This document shows positions 32,564 through 40,570 of a DNA stretch of 64,000 nucleotides, one piece after another. The stretch comes from Streptomyces djakartensis (GTDB lineage Bacteria; Actinomycetota; Actinomycetes; Streptomycetales; Streptomycetaceae): contig NZ_BMWE01000001.1 of assembly GCF_014651075.1 (NCBI RefSeq), forward strand, positions 248,001-312,000, read 5' to 3'. Under the pieces are notes generated by a model, which was given only the letters and a program-made list of their open reading frames with translations, searched no databases and was not told the origin of the DNA. Made by a program: the position numbers and the translations under genes. Numbering within the stretch: the first letter of the stretch is position 1; every line of letters begins with the position of its first letter.

Positions 32564-32586
32564 TTGTCAGTGCTCTGCGGTAGCTT
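32564..32586 (+). promoter_or_regulatory. PafBC/RecA-NDp-type promoter of the ECF sigma gene
   Basis: TTGTCAGTG (32564-32572), 8 bases, TAGCTT (32581-32586), 55 bases upstream of the sigma-factor ATG. Same motif and spacing as at 31323. Confidence 0.7.
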
Positions 32587-32641
32587 CCGAAGTGCTGGGC
32601 GCGACGGCGCGTGACAGGGATTCCACAGGGGTGGGTGGACG

Positions 32642-33661
32642 ATGACGAACGGCACGGCGGCACCGACGGACCTCGACACCAGACTGGAGGCACACCGCAC
32701 CGAGCTGACGGGGTACTGCTACCGGATGCTCGGCTCCTCCTTCGAGGCCGAGGACGCGGTGCAGGACACGATGATCCGGGCCTGGCGCAGCTACGACAAG
32801 TTCGAGGGCCGCTCCAGCCTCCGCTCCTGGCTCTACCGCATCGCGACCAACGTGTGTCTGGACATGCTGACCGCGGGCAACAAGCGTGCCCGGCCCATGG
32901 ACCTGACCGAGTCCACCCCGCTCGCCCAGGCGGCCCTTACCCCCCGGCCGGACAACACCTGGCTGGAGCCCATGCCGGACGGCCGTGTGCTGCCCACGAC
33001 CGACGACCCGGCGGAGGCGGCCGTCGCCAAGGAGTCCGTGCGGCTCGCCTTCATGGCGGCGCTGCAGCGGCTGCCGGCCAAGCAGCGGGCCGTGCTGATC
33101 CTGCGTGAGGTGCTGGCCTGGAAGGCCGGCGAGGTCGCCGAGTTGCTGGACACCTCGGTGGCGTCGGTCAACAGCGCCCTCCAGCGGGCCCGCGCCACCC
33201 TGGCCGAGCGGCAGGAGCCGGGCGCCGACGCGGCCGTCTCCGACCCGCTGGACGAGGACCAGCAAAAGCTGCTGGACCGCTATGTGGCGGCCTTCGAGGG
33301 CTACGACATGACGGCGCTGACGGCCCTGCTGCACGAGGACGCGGTCATGACGATGCCGCCGTTCGACCTGTGGCTGACCGGGGTACGGGACATCACCGGG
33401 TTCATGACCACGCTCGGCGCGCCCTGCGCGGGCTCCCGGCTCGTCCCCGTCCAGGTCAACGGCCTGCCCGGCTTCGCCCAGTACAAGCCCGACCCGGAGG
33501 GCGGCGGCGGTTTCACGCCGTGGGCGGTCCAGGTGCTGGAGATCTCAGACGGCCGGATCACCGGGTTCCACTGCTTCCTCGACACCAAGCGCTGGTTCCC
33601 GCTCTTCGGCCTGCCCCTCCACCTCGAGGCGGAGACCGACCAGGTCGAGGAGGGCGCGTAG
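32642..33661 (+). CDS. ECF sigma factor with SnoaL-like C-terminal domain (SigG-like)
   Basis: 339 aa. Sigma region 2 (LTGYCYRMLGSSFEAEDAVQDTMIRAWRSYDKFEGRSSLRSWLYRIATNVCLDML) is followed by region 4 (LPAKQRAVLILREVLAWKAGEVAELLDTSVASVNSALQRARA) and a NTF2/SnoaL-like domain (YVAAFEGYDMTALTALLHEDAVMTMPPF). This architecture is the TIGR02960/SigG-like group, where the C-terminal domain modulates activity instead of a separate anti-sigma. The DNA-damage-type promoter upstream agrees with the known damage induction of mycobacterial sigG. Confidence 0.9.
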   Translation: MTNGTAAPTDLDTRLEAHRTELTGYCYRMLGSSFEAEDAVQDTMIRAWRSYDKFEGRSSLRSWLYRIATNVCLDMLTAGNKRARPMDLTESTPLAQAALTPRPDNTWLEPMPDGRVLPTTDDPAEAAVAKESVRLAFMAALQRLPAKQRAVLILREVLAWKAGEVAELLDTSVASVNSALQRARATLAERQEPGADAAVSDPLDEDQQKLLDRYVAAFEGYDMTALTALLHEDAVMTMPPFDLWLTGVRDITGFMTTLGAPCAGSRLVPVQVNGLPGFAQYKPDPEGGGGFTPWAVQVLEISDGRITGFHCFLDTKRWFPLFGLPLHLEAETDQVEEGA

Positions 33662-33889
33662 AGCCGGGTCGGGGTCACGCAGCCGTATCCGGCCCCCCGC
33701 CCGGCGGGCGGCCAGCTGAAGCCGCGCGAGCAGATCGACGGCGGCAAGCCCCGGCGGCCCCAGGCCCCCGACATCGCACACCACGACCCTGGCGCGGGCG
33801 CCTCTCAGCAGTGCTCGCACGTCGTCGCTCAGCCCGTTCACCTCGTCCCGGGTGACGGGGCCGGGCAGTACGAGCACGGGCGGTGTCAT
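33545..33889 (-). CDS. STAS-domain protein, antisense overlap with the sigma gene
   Basis: 114 aa from ATG 33889 (longer in-frame start at 33931). A compact STAS fold is suggested by VLVLPGPVTRDEVNGL, ARVVVCDVGGLGPPGLAAVDLLARLQLAARRAGG and IRLRDPDPALRALLDLVGL, typical of anti-sigma-antagonist-like proteins. The last ~39 codons lie antisense to the 3' end of the sigma gene. The usual phosphorylatable Ser position is not conserved (GGLGPPG). Confidence 0.7.
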   Translation of the reverse strand: MTPPVLVLPGPVTRDEVNGLSDDVRALLRGARARVVVCDVGGLGPPGLAAVDLLARLQLAARRAGGRIRLRDPDPALRALLDLVGLRLEVEGQAEEREPALGVEEAVEPGDPAV

Positions 33890-33957
33890 GGCGTCCACGA
33901 TCTGTAGACCCGGCGGAGGGCTGCAACTCATCGCGACGGGCCGTCGTGCCGACTCCC

Positions 33958-34542
33958 TCAGCTCTCCGGGAACTCGCTGGTGTCGATGACAAGGTCAAAG
34001 GGCGCGGGCAGCTTGATCGCCTCGCCGAACTCGGCGGTGGCCAGGGGGCGGTAGACATCACCCTTGGGCTCGCCGTAGAGCGTCACGGTGGGGCCGTCGG
34101 CGGCCCAGCGGTCGACGAGGAGGTAGAGCGGGATACCGGCGGTGGCGTAGGCAGCGGGCTTGCTGACGCGGTCCTGGCGAGCGTTGGACTTTGACGTGAC
34201 CTCGACGACGAGTTCGGCGAGGGCGGCCGGGATGTGGGTGTCCGTGTCAGCGTCCTCCCTTACGGGGGCCACCACGAGATCCGGGATGAGCATGCCGAGA
34301 CGTGACGGCACGGCGATCGCCAGTGTCTGGAAGATTTCCCAGTCCTCGGGGATGACGGAGTAGAGGCGACGCTGGATGCGGGCCGCGATCACATTGTGGC
34401 GATACGCGGGAGCAGGTGACACGGTGATGATCCCCTCGATGATCTCCACCTTGCTGCCCTCGGGCCAATCCATCTCCTCCCAGAACCGGACGAGGTCGTC
34501 CCAGCTCTGCTCGGGATCCTGGCTCACGGTGAGTGCGCTCAT
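33958..34542 (-). CDS. Uma2-family (DUF820) putative restriction-endonuclease-fold protein
   Basis: 194 aa. N-terminal WEEMDWPEGSKVEIIEGIITVSPAP followed by the PD-(D/E)xK core: Asp in MLIPDLVVAP and ELVVEVTSKSNARQDR. This family is abundant in Streptomyces and cyanobacteria; cellular role is not established. Confidence 0.88.
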   Translation of the reverse strand: MSALTVSQDPEQSWDDLVRFWEEMDWPEGSKVEIIEGIITVSPAPAYRHNVIAARIQRRLYSVIPEDWEIFQTLAIAVPSRLGMLIPDLVVAPVREDADTDTHIPAALAELVVEVTSKSNARQDRVSKPAAYATAGIPLYLLVDRWAADGPTVTLYGEPKGDVYRPLATAEFGEAIKLPAPFDLVIDTSEFPES

Positions 34543-34638
34543 GGCGGTTCTCCAATCGGTGCGTCACCGATCCCAGCATGCCGAACGGGACCGGCAGGGG
34601 TCCACCGATCCCGTTCACCCGAATGAGAAACCGCCTGG

Positions 34639-35922
34639 TCAGGCGATACGTTCCAGTACCACCGGCGAGGCCGTGAAGTCCGTCCCCGGCGCCGCGATGT
34701 CGTAGGAGCCCTCGACCGACTGGAGCGCGTACTCGAAGCGCTCCGGCGTGTCCGTGTGCAGGGTCAGCAGGGGCTCGCCCTCCCGCACCGTGTCGCCCGG
34801 CTTGGCGTGCAGCTCCACGCCCGCGCCCGCCTGGACCGGGTCCTCCTTGCGGGCACGGCCCGCGCCCAGGCGCCAGGCGGCGACGCCGATGCCGTAGGCG
34901 TCGAGGCGGGTGAGGACGCCCGTGGCCGGGGCCTTGATCACGTGCTGCTCGCGGGCCACCGGCAGGGTCGCGTCCGGGTCGCCGCCCTGCGCCTTGATCA
35001 TGCGGCGCCAGACGTCCATCGCCGAGCCGTCCGCCAGGGCCTTCGCCGGGTCCGCGTCCTTGATGCCCGCCGCGTCGAGCATCTCGCGGGCCAGGGCGAT
35101 CGTCAGCTCGACCACGTCCGCCGGGCCGCCGCCCGCCAGGACCTCCACCGACTCGCGGACCTCCAGGGCGTTGCCCGCGGTGAGGCCGAGCGGGGTGGAC
35201 ATGTCCGTGAGCAGCGCGACCGTCTTCACGCCGTGGTCAGTGCCCAGACCGACCATCGTGGACGCCAGTTCGCGGGCGTCGTCGAGGGTCTTCATGAAGG
35301 CGCCCGTGCCGACCTTCACGTCCAGGACCAGGGAGCCCGTGCCCTCCGCGATCTTCTTGGACATGATGGACGAGGCGATCAGCGGGATCGCCTCGACGGT
35401 GCCCGTGACGTCCCGGAGCGCGTACAGCTTCTTGTCCGCGGGGGCCAGGCCGTCGCCCGCCGCGCAGATCACCGCGCCGGTGCCGTCCAGCACCGACAGC
35501 ATCTCGTCGTTGGAGAGCAGGGCACGCCAGCCGGGGATGGACTCCAGCTTGTCCAGGGTGCCGCCGGTGTGGCCGAGGCCGCGGCCCGACAGCTGCGGGA
35601 CGGCGGCGCCACAGGCGGCGACGAGGGGGGCCAGCGGGAGCGTGATCTTGTCGCCGACACCGCCCGTGGAGTGCTTGTCCGCCGTCGGGCGGGACAGGGA
35701 CGAGAAGTCCATGCGCTCGCCGGAGGCGATCATGGCCGCCGTCCAGCGGGCGATCTCGCGGCGGTTCATGCCGTTGAGCAGGATGGCCATCGCGAGGGCC
35801 GACATCTGCTCGTCGGCCACCTCCCCGCGGGTGTACGCGTCGATGACCCAGTCGATCTGCTCGTCGCTGAGCTCGCCGCGGTCCCGCTTGGTGCGGATGA
35901 CGGAGATGGCGTCCATGGCCAT
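34639..35922 (-). CDS. deoA: Thymidine/pyrimidine-nucleoside phosphorylase
   Basis: 427 aa. N-terminal helical domain (MDAISVIRTKRDRGELSDEQIDWVIDAYTRG), the family signature SGRGLGHTGGTLDKLESIPG, the phosphate loop KHSTGGVGDK and the C-terminal PYNP domain (KAPATGVLTRLDAYGIGVAAWRLGAGRARKEDPVQAGAGVELHAKPGD). It phosphorolyses thymidine/uridine to deoxyribose/ribose-1-phosphate, feeding deoC. ATG 35922 follows GGAAGG. A strong terminator separates it from cdd only 31 bases upstream. Confidence 0.95.
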   Translation of the reverse strand: MAMDAISVIRTKRDRGELSDEQIDWVIDAYTRGEVADEQMSALAMAILLNGMNRREIARWTAAMIASGERMDFSSLSRPTADKHSTGGVGDKITLPLAPLVAACGAAVPQLSGRGLGHTGGTLDKLESIPGWRALLSNDEMLSVLDGTGAVICAAGDGLAPADKKLYALRDVTGTVEAIPLIASSIMSKKIAEGTGSLVLDVKVGTGAFMKTLDDARELASTMVGLGTDHGVKTVALLTDMSTPLGLTAGNALEVRESVEVLAGGGPADVVELTIALAREMLDAAGIKDADPAKALADGSAMDVWRRMIKAQGGDPDATLPVAREQHVIKAPATGVLTRLDAYGIGVAAWRLGAGRARKEDPVQAGAGVELHAKPGDTVREGEPLLTLHTDTPERFEYALQSVEGSYDIAAPGTDFTASPVVLERIA

Positions 35923-35953
35923 GGGATGGGCTTCCTTCCGAGGTTTCAAAAAG

Positions 35954-35993
35954 CCGTACGGCCCCTCCTGAGCGGCTGGGAGGGGCCGTACGG
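35954..35993 (-). terminator. Intrinsic terminator with T-run between cdd and deoA
   Basis: Perfect 15-bp stem (35954-35968 and 35979-35993), 10-base loop, followed on the minus strand by CTTTTTG. It begins 3 bases after the cdd stop and ends 31 bases before the deoA ATG, leaving little room for a separate deoA promoter. Confidence 0.85.
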
Positions 35994-35995
35994 AG

Positions 35996-36400
35996 TCAGT
36001 TGCCGAGGTGGCCGGGTCCGAAGGCCTGGGGCAGCATCTCCGACAGCGGCAGAATGCCCGCCGGAGTCTCCAGCAGGAGGTCCGGGCCGCCGAACTCGTA
36101 CAGCAGCTGGCGGCAGCGGCCGCACGGGACGAGCGGCTCCCCGTCCCGGTCGACGCAGGTGAAGTGCGTCAGACGGCCGCCGCCGGTGTTGTGCAGCTCG
36201 GACACCAGGCCGCACTCGGCGCACAGGGAGAGCCCGTACGAGGCGTTCTCGACGTTGCAGCCGGAGATGATCCGCCCGTCGTCGACCAGGGCGGCCACGC
36301 CGACCGGGTAGCCGGAGTACGGGGCGTACGCCCGGGACATGGCGTCCCGGGCCACGGCGCGCAGCTTCTCCCAGTCGGCTGCGGGGCCGTCGCCGGTCAC
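35996..36400 (-). CDS. cdd: Cytidine deaminase
   Basis: 134-aa tetrameric-type zinc enzyme deaminating (deoxy)cytidine to (deoxy)uridine. Visible are YSGYPVGVAALVDDGRIISGCNVENASYGLSLCAEC (zinc Cys and catalytic Glu) and VPCGRCRQLLYEF (second and third zinc Cys). GTG 36400 overlaps the permease stop by 4 bases (GTGA), so it is the last gene of the ABC operon before the terminator. Confidence 0.95.
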   Translation of the reverse strand: MTGDGPAADWEKLRAVARDAMSRAYAPYSGYPVGVAALVDDGRIISGCNVENASYGLSLCAECGLVSELHNTGGGRLTHFTCVDRDGEPLVPCGRCRQLLYEFGGPDLLLETPAGILPLSEMLPQAFGPGHLGN

Positions 36401-37671
36401 TTGCCCTGCCCCTTCCGGTACGGCATGCCGTTCGCCCTGGGCATGCGCAGGCGCTGGGCGGACAGTGCGAGGACCACCAGGGTGATGACGTACGGCGTGG
36501 CGGAGACGACCTGGTTGGGCACCTCGTCGGTGGTCGCGTACCAGGTGAACACCAGGGCACCGGCGATCAGAGTGCACCCGGCCGGGACGTACTTCTTGCG
36601 GACCACCAGCCAGATCGCGCCGATGACGAGCAGCAGCGCGCCGAGCAGCAGCAGGGCGTGGACGTTGGCGGAGCCGCCGCGCAGGTTGAGGCTGTCGGTG
36701 TAGCCGAACAGGCCCGCGCCGAGGGCGAGGCCGCCCGGCATCCAGTTGCCGAAGATCATCGCGGCGAGGCCGATGAAGCCGCGGCCGCTGACCTGGCCCT
36801 CCAGGTAGAAGGGGTTGGCGACGATCGACAGGAAGGCACCACCGAGGCCGGCCAGGCCGCCGGAGACGACGACGGCGATGTACTTGTACTTGTAGACGTT
36901 GACGCCGAGGGACTCGGCGGCGACCGGGTTCTCGCCGCAGGAGCGCAGCCGCAGGCCGAACGCGGAGCGCCACAGGATCCACCAGGTCGCGGGGATCAGC
37001 GCCACGGCGATCAGGGTCAGCCAGGAGACGTTGGTGACCAGGCCGCCGAGGAGTCCGGCGATGTCCGAGACGAAGAACCAGCCCTGGTTGTTCAGGTCCC
37101 GGAGCGCGTCGGACAGGCCCGGCACCGTGAAGTTGCCGAGGGAGTCGACCGCCGGGGACTGCTTGGCGGAGCCGCCGGTGTGGCCCTCGAAGGCGAGGGG
37201 CGCGAGGTAGCGGGTGGCGCCGAGGGCGAGGATGTTGATGGCCACACCGGAGACGATGTGGTTGACGTTGAAGGTGACGGTGACGAAGGCGTGCAGCAGG
37301 CCGCCGATCGCGCCGCCGGCGATGCCCACCAGGACACCGGTCCACGGGCCCCACTGGAATCCGGCCCAGGCGCCGAACCAGGTGCCGAGGATCATCATGC
37401 CCTCGAGGCCGATGTTGACCACACCGGCACGTTCGGCCCACAGGCCGCCGAGACCGGCGAGGCCGATCGGCACGGCGAGCTGGAGCGCGGTGGACATCTG
37501 GCTGACGTTGGTGATGCCGTCGGCGCCGGTGATGAGGCGGACCATCGAGGTGAGCGCCAGGCCCGCGGCGATGATCAGCAGCAGGACGGGCCACGACAGC
37601 CGGCGGCCGGTGGGCGCCGCGGGCTGCAGCGTGGGCTGGTTCAGGTCGGTCGCCGTAACGGGGGCGGTCAT
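36397..37671 (-). CDS. Nucleoside ABC transporter permease 2
   Basis: 424 aa with about 10 hydrophobic helices; BPD_transp_2 family signature LGGLWAERAGVVNIGLEGMMILG and GFIGLAAMIFGNWMPGG. Homologues pair with BmpA-type lipoproteins in nucleoside import (YufQ/NupQ-like). The ATGA overlap at 37668-37671 couples it to the other permease. Confidence 0.92.
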   Translation of the reverse strand: MTAPVTATDLNQPTLQPAAPTGRRLSWPVLLLIIAAGLALTSMVRLITGADGITNVSQMSTALQLAVPIGLAGLGGLWAERAGVVNIGLEGMMILGTWFGAWAGFQWGPWTGVLVGIAGGAIGGLLHAFVTVTFNVNHIVSGVAINILALGATRYLAPLAFEGHTGGSAKQSPAVDSLGNFTVPGLSDALRDLNNQGWFFVSDIAGLLGGLVTNVSWLTLIAVALIPATWWILWRSAFGLRLRSCGENPVAAESLGVNVYKYKYIAVVVSGGLAGLGGAFLSIVANPFYLEGQVSGRGFIGLAAMIFGNWMPGGLALGAGLFGYTDSLNLRGGSANVHALLLLGALLLVIGAIWLVVRKKYVPAGCTLIAGALVFTWYATTDEVPNQVVSATPYVITLVVLALSAQRLRMPRANGMPYRKGQGK

Positions 37672-38792
37672 CGGCCAGCCACCTCCTTCGTGGTGTTGTT
37701 GTGGGCGCCGAGCACGTGACCGGCGGCCAGTTCGGCGCCGACCCGGCGCTGCTGGCGGCGCAGGCCCCACTCGCGGACGGCCTCGTAGGAGACGACGACC
37801 GAGAGGACGATCAGGCCCTGCATGATGACCGCGATCTCCTTGTCGTAGCCGTGGAAGTCCAGCTCGGGCGAGGCCTTGTCGAGCCAGGCCCACAGCAGGG
37901 AGGCGAAGGCGATGCCGACGGGGCTGTTGCGGCCCAGCAGGGCGATGCCGATGCCGAGGAAGCCGATGCCGGTGGGGAAGTTCAGGCTGTAGGTGTGGGT
38001 GTCGCCGAGCAGGATCGGCAGGCCGGCGAGGCCCGCGATGCCGCCGGAGAGCAGCATCGCGGTGAGCACCATGCGCCCCGGGTCGACGCCGCTGGCCGCC
38101 GCCGCGGTCGACGAGGCGCCGGAGGCGCGCAGGTCGAAGCCGAAGCGCGTGCGGTTGAGGACGACCCAGTAGCCGATGCCGAGCAGGACGGCGAGCAGGA
38201 CCAGGCCGTAGATCTCGCCGGCCGCGCCCAGGTCGATGCCGGGGATCCAGCCGGACTCGTGCATCTCGCCGGTGGTGTTGTTGTTGCCGACCTTCACACC
38301 GAAGACGTCCGGCAGCCACATGTAGGCGATCACGGAGGTGGCGATCGCGTTGAGCATGATGGTGGCGACGACCTCGCTGACGCCGCGGGTGACCTTGAGG
38401 ACACCGGCGATGCCGGACCAGAAGGCGCCGGTGAGGACCGCGGTCAGGAGCAGCAGCGGGACCTGGAGGGCGGCCGGCAGGTCGGCGTGGGCACCGACGA
38501 CGGCGGCCGTCATGGCGGCGAGCTGGTACTGGCCGTCGACGCCGATGTTGAACAGGTTCATGCGGAAGCCGATGGCCACCGCGAGCGCCGCGATGTAGTA
38601 CATCGAGGCCTGGTTGATGATCAGCACCTGGATGTCCGAGAATCCGGCCTGCTCGAACATCACGGCGAACGGCTCGACCGGGTTCTTGCCCGACGCGACC
38701 AGCACGATCGCGCTCAGCACGAAGGCCACGGCGAGCGCGATGACCGGTCCGGCCACGGCGAGGAGCACGCGCTCCTTGTCGAACTTCTTCAT
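37668..38792 (-). CDS. Nucleoside ABC transporter permease 1
   Basis: 374 aa, about 9-10 helices; the conserved permease motif IGFRMNLFNIGVDGQYQLAAM and GIGFLGIGIALLGRNSPVGI. It starts with a short basic MKKFDKER. NupP/YufP-like. Overlaps the ATPase stop (ATGA). Confidence 0.92.
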   Translation of the reverse strand: MKKFDKERVLLAVAGPVIALAVAFVLSAIVLVASGKNPVEPFAVMFEQAGFSDIQVLIINQASMYYIAALAVAIGFRMNLFNIGVDGQYQLAAMTAAVVGAHADLPAALQVPLLLLTAVLTGAFWSGIAGVLKVTRGVSEVVATIMLNAIATSVIAYMWLPDVFGVKVGNNNTTGEMHESGWIPGIDLGAAGEIYGLVLLAVLLGIGYWVVLNRTRFGFDLRASGASSTAAAASGVDPGRMVLTAMLLSGGIAGLAGLPILLGDTHTYSLNFPTGIGFLGIGIALLGRNSPVGIAFASLLWAWLDKASPELDFHGYDKEIAVIMQGLIVLSVVVSYEAVREWGLRRQQRRVGAELAAGHVLGAHNNTTKEVAGR

Positions 38793-40363
38793 CAGCGGGC
38801 CTCGTCTTCCGGAGACTCGGGGGCGTCGGCCTTCGAGGTCTCGGGGGTCTCTTCGTGCTCGAGGTGCCCGGTCGCGGCACCGGTCATGGCCGAGCCGAGT
38901 TCCTCGGGGGTGATGGTGGCCGGGTCGGCGTCCGCGACCAGCTTGCCGTTGTAGATCACGCGCAGCGTGTCGGACAGACCGATCAGCTCGTCCAGGTCGG
39001 CGGAGATCAGCAGCACGGCCAGGCCCTCGCGGCGGGCCTCGCGGATGTGGTCCCAGATGGCGGCCTGGGCGCCGACGTCCACGCCGCGGGTGGGGTGCGC
39101 GGCGATGAGGAAGCGCGGCTTGTGGCTCATCTCGCGGCCGATGATCAGCTTCTGCTGGTTGCCGCCGGAGAGGGAGGCGGCGGTGACGTCGATGCCGGGG
39201 GTGCGCACGTCGTAGGTCTCGACGATGCGGCGGGTGTCCTCCTGGGCCGCCTTGGGGTCCAGCCAGACGCCCTTGGCGAGGGGCTTCTCGGTGACGTGGC
39301 CGAGGATGCGGTTCTCCCAGAGGGGCGACTCCAGGAGGAGGCCGTGGCGGTGCCGGTCCTCGGGGATGTAGCCGATGCCCTGCTCGCGGCGCCTGCGGGT
39401 GGGCCAGGCGGTGATCTCCTCGTCGGCGAGCCGGATGGTGCCGGATTCGGCGTGCCTGAGGCCGATCAGGGCGTCGACGAGTTCGGTCTGGCCGTTGCCC
39501 TCGACGCCGGCGATGCCGAGGACCTCGCCCGCGTGGATGGTGAAGCTGATGTCGTCGAGCAGCGCCTTGCCGCCGGGGGCGGTCAGGCGGAGCCGGTCGA
39601 CGGTGATGACCGGGCGGTCGGTGACGGTGGACTCGGCCGTCTCGGGGGTGGGCAGCTGGCTGCCGACCATCATCTCGGCGAGCTGACGCGGGGTGGTCTC
39701 GGCGGGGACGGCGGTGCCGACGGTGGTGCCGCGGCGGATGACGGTGATCTCGTCGGCGACGGAGAGCACCTCGCCCAGCTTGTGGGAGATGAAGATGACG
39801 GAGAGGCCCTCGGACTTCAGTTCGCGCAGGTTGGCGAAGAGGGCGTCGACCTCCTGCGGCACCAGGACGGCCGTGGGCTCGTCGAGGATGAGCGTGGTGG
39901 CGCCGCGGTAGAGGACCTTGAGGATCTCCACGCGCTGGCGGGCGGCGACACCCAGCTCCTCGACCAGGAGGTCGGGCTCGGCGCCGAGGCCGTAGCGGTC
40001 GGAGAGCTCCTTGATCTTGCGGCGGGCCTTGGCGCCGATGCCGTGGAGCTTCTCGCTGCCGAGCACCACGTTCTCGAGGACCGTGAGGTTGTCGGCGAGC
40101 ATGAAGTGCTGGTGGACCATGCCGATGCCGCGGGCGATGGCGTCGGCGGGCGAGGAGAAGCTCACCTGCTCGCCGTCGACGGCGATGGTGCCCTCGTCCG
40201 GCTTCTGCATGCCGTAGAGGATCTTCATCAGCGTCGACTTGCCGGCGCCGTTCTCGCCGACGAGGGCGTGGACGGTGCCCTTGCGGACGCTGAGGTGGAT
40301 GTCGTGGTTGGCCACGACTCCGGGGAAACGCTTGGTGATCCCGGCGAGTTCGACGGCGGTCAC
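38792..40363 (-). CDS. Nucleoside ABC transporter ATPase (duplicated ABC domain)
   Basis: 523 aa, two ABC cassettes. The first has Walker A VGENGAGKST, a variant signature VAARQRVEI and Walker B TLILDEPTAVL. The second has a degenerate Walker A (IAGVEGNGQTE) and an intact signature LSGGNQQKLIIGRE. This asymmetric pattern is usual for RbsA/NupO-like ATPases. The GTG start follows AACGGA. First gene of the operon ATPase-permease-permease-cdd, with the CTACGCGCGTAG site 77 bases upstream. Confidence 0.92.
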   Translation of the reverse strand: MTAVELAGITKRFPGVVANHDIHLSVRKGTVHALVGENGAGKSTLMKILYGMQKPDEGTIAVDGEQVSFSSPADAIARGIGMVHQHFMLADNLTVLENVVLGSEKLHGIGAKARRKIKELSDRYGLGAEPDLLVEELGVAARQRVEILKVLYRGATTLILDEPTAVLVPQEVDALFANLRELKSEGLSVIFISHKLGEVLSVADEITVIRRGTTVGTAVPAETTPRQLAEMMVGSQLPTPETAESTVTDRPVITVDRLRLTAPGGKALLDDISFTIHAGEVLGIAGVEGNGQTELVDALIGLRHAESGTIRLADEEITAWPTRRRREQGIGYIPEDRHRHGLLLESPLWENRILGHVTEKPLAKGVWLDPKAAQEDTRRIVETYDVRTPGIDVTAASLSGGNQQKLIIGREMSHKPRFLIAAHPTRGVDVGAQAAIWDHIREARREGLAVLLISADLDELIGLSDTLRVIYNGKLVADADPATITPEELGSAMTGAATGHLEHEETPETSKADAPESPEDEAR

Positions 40364-40439
40364 CGATCCGTTGACCGCCGCTCCGGCCGGAGGGCTGCTG
40401 GACGCGTTGATAACGCACTCTCCTGGGGACGGGGGTCGT

Positions 40440-40451
40440 CTACGCGCGTAG
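40440..40451. promoter_or_regulatory. CTACGCGCGTAG operator upstream of the nucleoside ABC operon
   Basis: Perfect 12-bp palindrome upstream of the ATPase gene, identical to those at pnp, deoC and add. Confidence 0.75.
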
Positions 40452-40531
40452 CGCCCCTATGGCGTACAAGGGGGCCGCGCCCCGCGGCAGCGGGGCACGA
40501 GGAGCAGCCTCCCCGTACCCCGCCCGCGGGC

Positions 40532-40547
40532 GTAACCCCGGGGTTAC
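40532..40547. promoter_or_regulatory. Perfect 16-bp palindrome GTAACCCCGGGGTTAC
   Basis: A loopless palindrome in the gap between the BmpA gene (ends 40571) and the ABC operon. It could be an additional operator or a weak terminator; no T-run is next to it. Confidence 0.4.
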
Positions 40548-40570
40548 TACCTGCTCGAGGCAGTCGCTCG

